This document shows positions 61,633 through 64,000 of a DNA stretch of 64,000 bases, piece by piece (position 1 is the stretch's first letter; each line of letters opens with the position of its first letter). The stretch spans positions 1 through 64,000 of the forward strand of contig JBCCHD010000009.1 of NCBI GenBank assembly GCA_039028935.1, written 5' to 3'. The stretch is from Pseudomonadota bacterium (GTDB lineage: Bacteria; Pseudomonadota; Gammaproteobacteria; Steroidobacterales; SZUA-146). The position numbers were made by a program, and so were the translations under genes. The notes under the pieces were generated by a model that worked only from the letters and a program-made list of their open reading frames with translations, was not told the DNA's origin and made no database searches.

Positions 61633-62877
61633 ATGAAGCGAGTTTTACTCATCGCGTTTCACTATCCTCCAGTAAAAGGCAGCAGCGGTTTACAACGCAC
61701 GTTGCGATACTCCGCTTACCTTCAACAGTATGGTTGGCATCCGGAGGTACTCACTGTCCACCCGATGGCCTATGCCGACACCGGTGATGATGAATTGGGT
61801 GATATTCCTGAGCACGTTGCCGTACATCGAGCCTGGGCGCTCAACACCCGTAAGCATCTCTCATTATTCGGTCGTTACCCGGGGTTTTTGGCCAAGCCAG
61901 ATGCTTGGATGAGCTGGCAGTTCGATGGCGTACGCACCGGCCGCAAGCTGTTAAAAAGCGGACGATTCGACGCGATTTGGTCAACCTACCCGATTGTGAC
62001 GGCTCATCGGATCGCCTACACGCTGGCGTCAGAATTTACTATTCCGTGGGTGGCGGACTTTCGTGATCTGATGGCGTGCGAAGACTGGCCGCTTGACGCG
62101 CAAGAGCGCGACGCGCTGTTGGCGTTTCAAAGTAAGGTGGTGGCACGAGCGAACCGATGCGTTCTGACAACACCCGGCGCCACCCGCCACTATGCCGCAC
62201 TTCATCCTGATGAACCTGAGAAGAAGTTTGTGTGCTTACCCAATGGTTACGACGAATCCTCTTTTCGCGATGTCACGGCGGCCAAGGCCGACAAAACGAA
62301 TCGGATTGTGCTGTTGCACGCCGGAATCTTATATCCCTCTGAACGAGACCCGCGGCCGTTTTTTGAAGCGTTGGCGTCGATGAAACAGCAACAGAAAATA
62401 AGTCATGAGAATTTCTGTGTGCGTTTGCGAGCCACTGGGCACGATGCGCACTACACGCCAATGCTCGCGCAATATGGTATCCAGGATCTGGTCGAGCTGG
62501 CGCCGCCACTACCGTACAAGCAGGTGCTCAATGAAATGATCGCGAGCACGGGGCTGTTGATTTTTCAGGCGGCTAATTGCAATGAACAGATCCCAGCGAA
62601 ACTGTATGAGTATTTTCGCGCAGGTCGTCCAATTGTTGCGTTGACTGACGCGCATGGGGATACCGCGGCGACTATTCGCGAAGAAAATGCGGGAGTCATC
62701 GCTCAGATCGACGACGCGCGCGAAATCGAAGCTGCGCTGGACCGTTTTATTGCCGATGCGCAAAACGGCGCATTGAGTGTCATGCCACCCGATCGTGTGA
62801 CGCACTATTCACGTGAGCACCAGGCTGGCGATCTGGCGCGTGTTCTCGACTCGCTGTGTTTAGCGGCATCAACGTAG
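61633..62877 (+). CDS. Glycosyltransferase, GT4 type (end of locus)
   Basis: A 414-residue glycosyltransferase. I choose the ATG at 61633 (MKRVLLIAFHYPPVKGSSGL), six bases after GAGG; the ATG at 61621 lies within the previous gene. The motif PWVADFRDLMACEDWP and FVCLPNGYDESSF are family features; the donor site is less clear than in the other three (IPAKLYEYFRAGRPIVALTD). It is the last gene of the long plus-strand run. Confidence 0.92.
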   Translation: MKRVLLIAFHYPPVKGSSGLQRTLRYSAYLQQYGWHPEVLTVHPMAYADTGDDELGDIPEHVAVHRAWALNTRKHLSLFGRYPGFLAKPDAWMSWQFDGVRTGRKLLKSGRFDAIWSTYPIVTAHRIAYTLASEFTIPWVADFRDLMACEDWPLDAQERDALLAFQSKVVARANRCVLTTPGATRHYAALHPDEPEKKFVCLPNGYDESSFRDVTAAKADKTNRIVLLHAGILYPSERDPRPFFEALASMKQQQKISHENFCVRLRATGHDAHYTPMLAQYGIQDLVELAPPLPYKQVLNEMIASTGLLIFQAANCNEQIPAKLYEYFRAGRPIVALTDAHGDTAATIREENAGVIAQIDDAREIEAALDRFIADAQNGALSVMPPDRVTHYSREHQAGDLARVLDSLCLAAST

Positions 62878-63076
62878 ACCGAAGAATGCGGCAAATTTAC
62901 ACAGAAACAACGCTGTATCTGTGTCACCTATCGCAACACAATCGACTGTCGATCATGCGTGTGCGGCACTTACGCTACGCGCAATAATTGCCACATCCGG
63001 TTACGTGCAAAACCGGGTAGCATTTACTTTGTCAACGCCGTAAACCGTCCTTGATTTTGTTGGTTGGCACCGGTGG

Positions 63077-63103
63077 TTGACAGAGGTTTGTCATAACTTC
63101 AAT
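63077..63103 (+). promoter_or_regulatory. Possible promoter ahead of the riboswitch
   Basis: A perfect TTGACA at 63077-63082 is followed after 15 bases by TTCAAT (four of six positions). The spacing is short, so this is tentative; a start near 63110 would place the riboswitch about 60 bases into the message. Confidence 0.35.
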
Positions 63104-63169
63104 TCGTCGGAGAACGTGATCAATGTCACATACTGACCCCAAACCCGGGCGCATACTCCGACCCGTAGT

Positions 63170-63268
63170 TGACAAAGGCTCACCCGTTGAAAGGCGGGGT
63201 CGCAAAGCCTCCGGTCTAAGGGATTTTATACGTTTGAGTCCTACGATAGCGGGGTTACCAAGGATGAA
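63170..63268 (+). promoter_or_regulatory. Cyclic di-GMP-I (GEMM-I) riboswitch
   Basis: The conserved 3' core CGCAAAGCCTCCGGTCTAA (63201-63219) is present, preceded by GACAAAGGCTCACC (63171-63184), which together reproduce the two halves of the ligand pocket of the Vibrio Vc2 aptamer. The arm CCCGTT-GAAA-GGCGGG (63183-63198) ends in a GNRA tetraloop, as required for docking. The second hairpin contains TAGCGGGGTTACC (63247-63259), as in Vc2, closed by TCCT/AGGA (63239-63242 and 63260-63263). Lies 138 bases ahead of the Kelch gene and should control it in response to c-di-GMP. Confidence 0.88.
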
Positions 63269-63340
63269 CTTACCGCGTTATCGCGCTGTGAGTGTGGTAT
63301 CAAAAGACAAAGAAACACAACAAGATAGGTGCATTGTGTG

Positions 63341-63409
63341 TCATTTGGTCCATCCGCTGCGACAGAGTCATTTGATCAGTTGTTAAACGCTATTACTGAG
63401 ATCAAATGA
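63341..63409 (+). promoter_or_regulatory. Start-codon-masking inverted repeat with competing arm
   Basis: TCATTTGATC (63368-63377) pairs perfectly over ten bases with GATCAAATGA (63400-63409), which contains the ATG at 63406-63408. A second copy, TCATTTGGTC at 63341-63350, can pair with the same arm with one G-U. This looks like an expression platform in which two arms compete for the start region. Confidence 0.55.
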
Positions 63410-64000
63410 TCATGCACCCTTCGAATGTGTTCGCCCGCTTTCTGCTGTTCGCTTCTGCGCTTTTTGCCTGCTTTTCGTACGCTGATCTGGCCAGTGACCT
63501 GACGCCCGGCCAGTGGTACGAAATTCCAAATTCTCGTATGGATTCTGTGGATCCGTGCCCCAGCAATAATTGCAATTACTCCGGTGTTCTGGGCTTTACC
63601 GCTATGATGGACGCGTGGAATGGTGGTGTGTTTGATACCGTTCAAAATCGCCTGATTATTTGGGGCGGTGGCCACCAAGATTATTACGGTAACGACATGT
63701 ACGGCTTTGACCTCGATACCGAATCGTGGGAAATGATCATGCCGCCATCACCGTATTCGGCGACGTCATCGCATGAGTCGGCTGGGCAATATCCAGACGG
63801 ACGCCCGGTTTCGAGGCACACCTATAACGCGTTGGTGTTTGTCGAATCACAAAACATGTTTTTGTCCACCGCATCCTATGCCAAGAGTCCGGGCGGATCG
63901 AGTGGCGACTCAAAAGTGTGGCGCCTCGATTTCGATAACAGCAATCTCGAGTGGACCCGCGGGGCAGACGGCGACAACAATGGCGCGATGGTAGTCGGCT
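63406..64000 (+). CDS. Secreted Kelch/galactose-oxidase-like beta-propeller protein (partial)
   Basis: The gene runs off the right edge after 198 codons. Start is ATG at 63406, or ATG at 63412 two codons later. Signal peptide: basic start then FARFLLFASALFACFSYA, cleaved probably before Asp. Then LTPGQWYEIPNSRM, two Cys close together (DPCPSNNC), and Kelch-type blades: NRLIIWGGGHQDYYGNDMYG followed by FDLDTESWEMI, and RHTYNALVFVESQNMF, with the Gly-Gly and spaced Tyr/Trp of the motif. Such proteins are secreted or surface-bound carbohydrate-related propellers. It has a c-di-GMP riboswitch and may carry a PEP-CTERM tail beyond the window; that cannot be seen. Confidence 0.88.
   Translation, partial: MIMHPSNVFARFLLFASALFACFSYADLASDLTPGQWYEIPNSRMDSVDPCPSNNCNYSGVLGFTAMMDAWNGGVFDTVQNRLIIWGGGHQDYYGNDMYGFDLDTESWEMIMPPSPYSATSSHESAGQYPDGRPVSRHTYNALVFVESQNMFLSTASYAKSPGGSSGDSKVWRLDFDNSNLEWTRGADGDNNGAMVVG

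Larger units (their letters stand above)
62878..63405 (+). other. Intergenic leader region with riboswitch
   Basis: 528 bases between the last glycosyltransferase and the Kelch gene. It contains a possible promoter (TTGACA at 63077-63082 with TTCAAT 15 bases later), a c-di-GMP-I riboswitch (about 63170-63268) and pairing elements around the start codon (63341-63409). A short open frame at 63123-63386 runs through the riboswitch and is not a gene. From 62878 to 63076 I see nothing clear. Confidence 0.7.

Noticed and set aside
63061-63085. A -24/-12 (sigma-54) promoter in TGGCACCGGTGGTTGAC
   Set aside because: The -24 half is good, but the -12 half lacks GC and the spacing is one base off; only the sigma-70-like alternative is kept, at low confidence.
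63123-63386. An 87-codon open frame ahead of the Kelch gene
   Set aside because: It runs through the conserved riboswitch core and has no family likeness; coding signal is explained by the RNA element.
1-64000. tRNA, rRNA, CRISPR arrays, transposases or phage genes
   Set aside because: None could be recognised on either strand; no repeat-spacer arrays or terminal inverted repeats were seen.

Overview
The window looks like a chromosomal segment of a free-living, Gram-negative proteobacterium, most likely a gammaproteobacterium. This rests on the complete exosortase A (XrtA/PEP-CTERM) exopolysaccharide locus of the PrsK/PrsR type, outer-membrane lipoproteins and a beta-barrel export protein, an E. 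coli-type LexA box, a CRP-type palindrome and a GEMM-I c-di-GMP riboswitch. Base composition appears fairly even, with no tRNA, rRNA, insertion sequence, phage gene or CRISPR array visible. Genus cannot be told from the sequence alone.

Left part (1-24650). Genes 82-4394 form a tight four-gene cassette: a MotA/TolQ/ExbB-type proton-channel subunit, an Hsp70/actin-like protein with a C-terminal FHA domain, and two paralogous single-pass proteins that carry an ExbD/MotB-like transmembrane segment with an aspartate, a coiled coil and a von Willebrand A domain. I know of no described function for this combination, and it is the best candidate here for an undescribed system. Then come a convergent glycosyltransferase, a five-gene peptide-type ABC importer (lipoprotein, two permeases, two ATPases), a beta-hydroxyacid dehydrogenase, an AlkB-type alkane monooxygenase divergent from a GntR/FadR-type regulator (with an operator-like tandem array between them), a stand-alone cyclic-nucleotide-binding protein, a 1240-residue membrane-anchored coiled-coil protein, a UvrD-like helicase with a LexA box, a CNT nucleoside transporter, a secreted propeller-like protein and a lipoprotein of the endonuclease/exonuclease/phosphatase fold.

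Right part (24700-62880). This is the XrtA locus. A promoter and a long, structured leader precede the initiating sugar transferase; then PrsK-PrsR (two-component control), PrsT (TPR lipoprotein), a reverse-strand TPR lipoprotein, Wza-like export lipoprotein, Wzz-like chain-length protein, BY-type tyrosine kinase, outer-membrane barrel, ExeA-like ATPase, polysaccharide deacetylase, FemAB-like transferase, asparagine-synthase-like amidotransferase, glycosyltransferase, exosortase A fused to EpsI, a second glycosyltransferase, a second amidotransferase, a third glycosyltransferase, a GDP-mannose 6-dehydrogenase-like enzyme, an O-antigen-ligase-like protein and another deacetylase. A reverse-strand asparagine-synthase homologue (without the N-terminal cysteine) and a GNAT protein follow, then a TPR protein, an acyl carrier protein, the two exosortase-associated hydrolases and a last glycosyltransferase. 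Together they would build, modify, polymerise and export an exopolysaccharide and process PEP-CTERM-tagged surface proteins; the GDP-mannose dehydrogenase suggests a mannuronic-acid-type sugar, and the three amidotransferase-like proteins suggest amidated or amino sugars.

Right edge (62880-64000). A c-di-GMP-I riboswitch leads into a secreted Kelch/galactose-oxidase-like protein cut by the window end. Its start codon lies in one arm of a 10-bp inverted repeat that has a second, competing upstream partner, which suggests translational control of a surface or matrix protein by c-di-GMP next to the polysaccharide locus. No PEP-CTERM tail is visible on any protein completed within the window.
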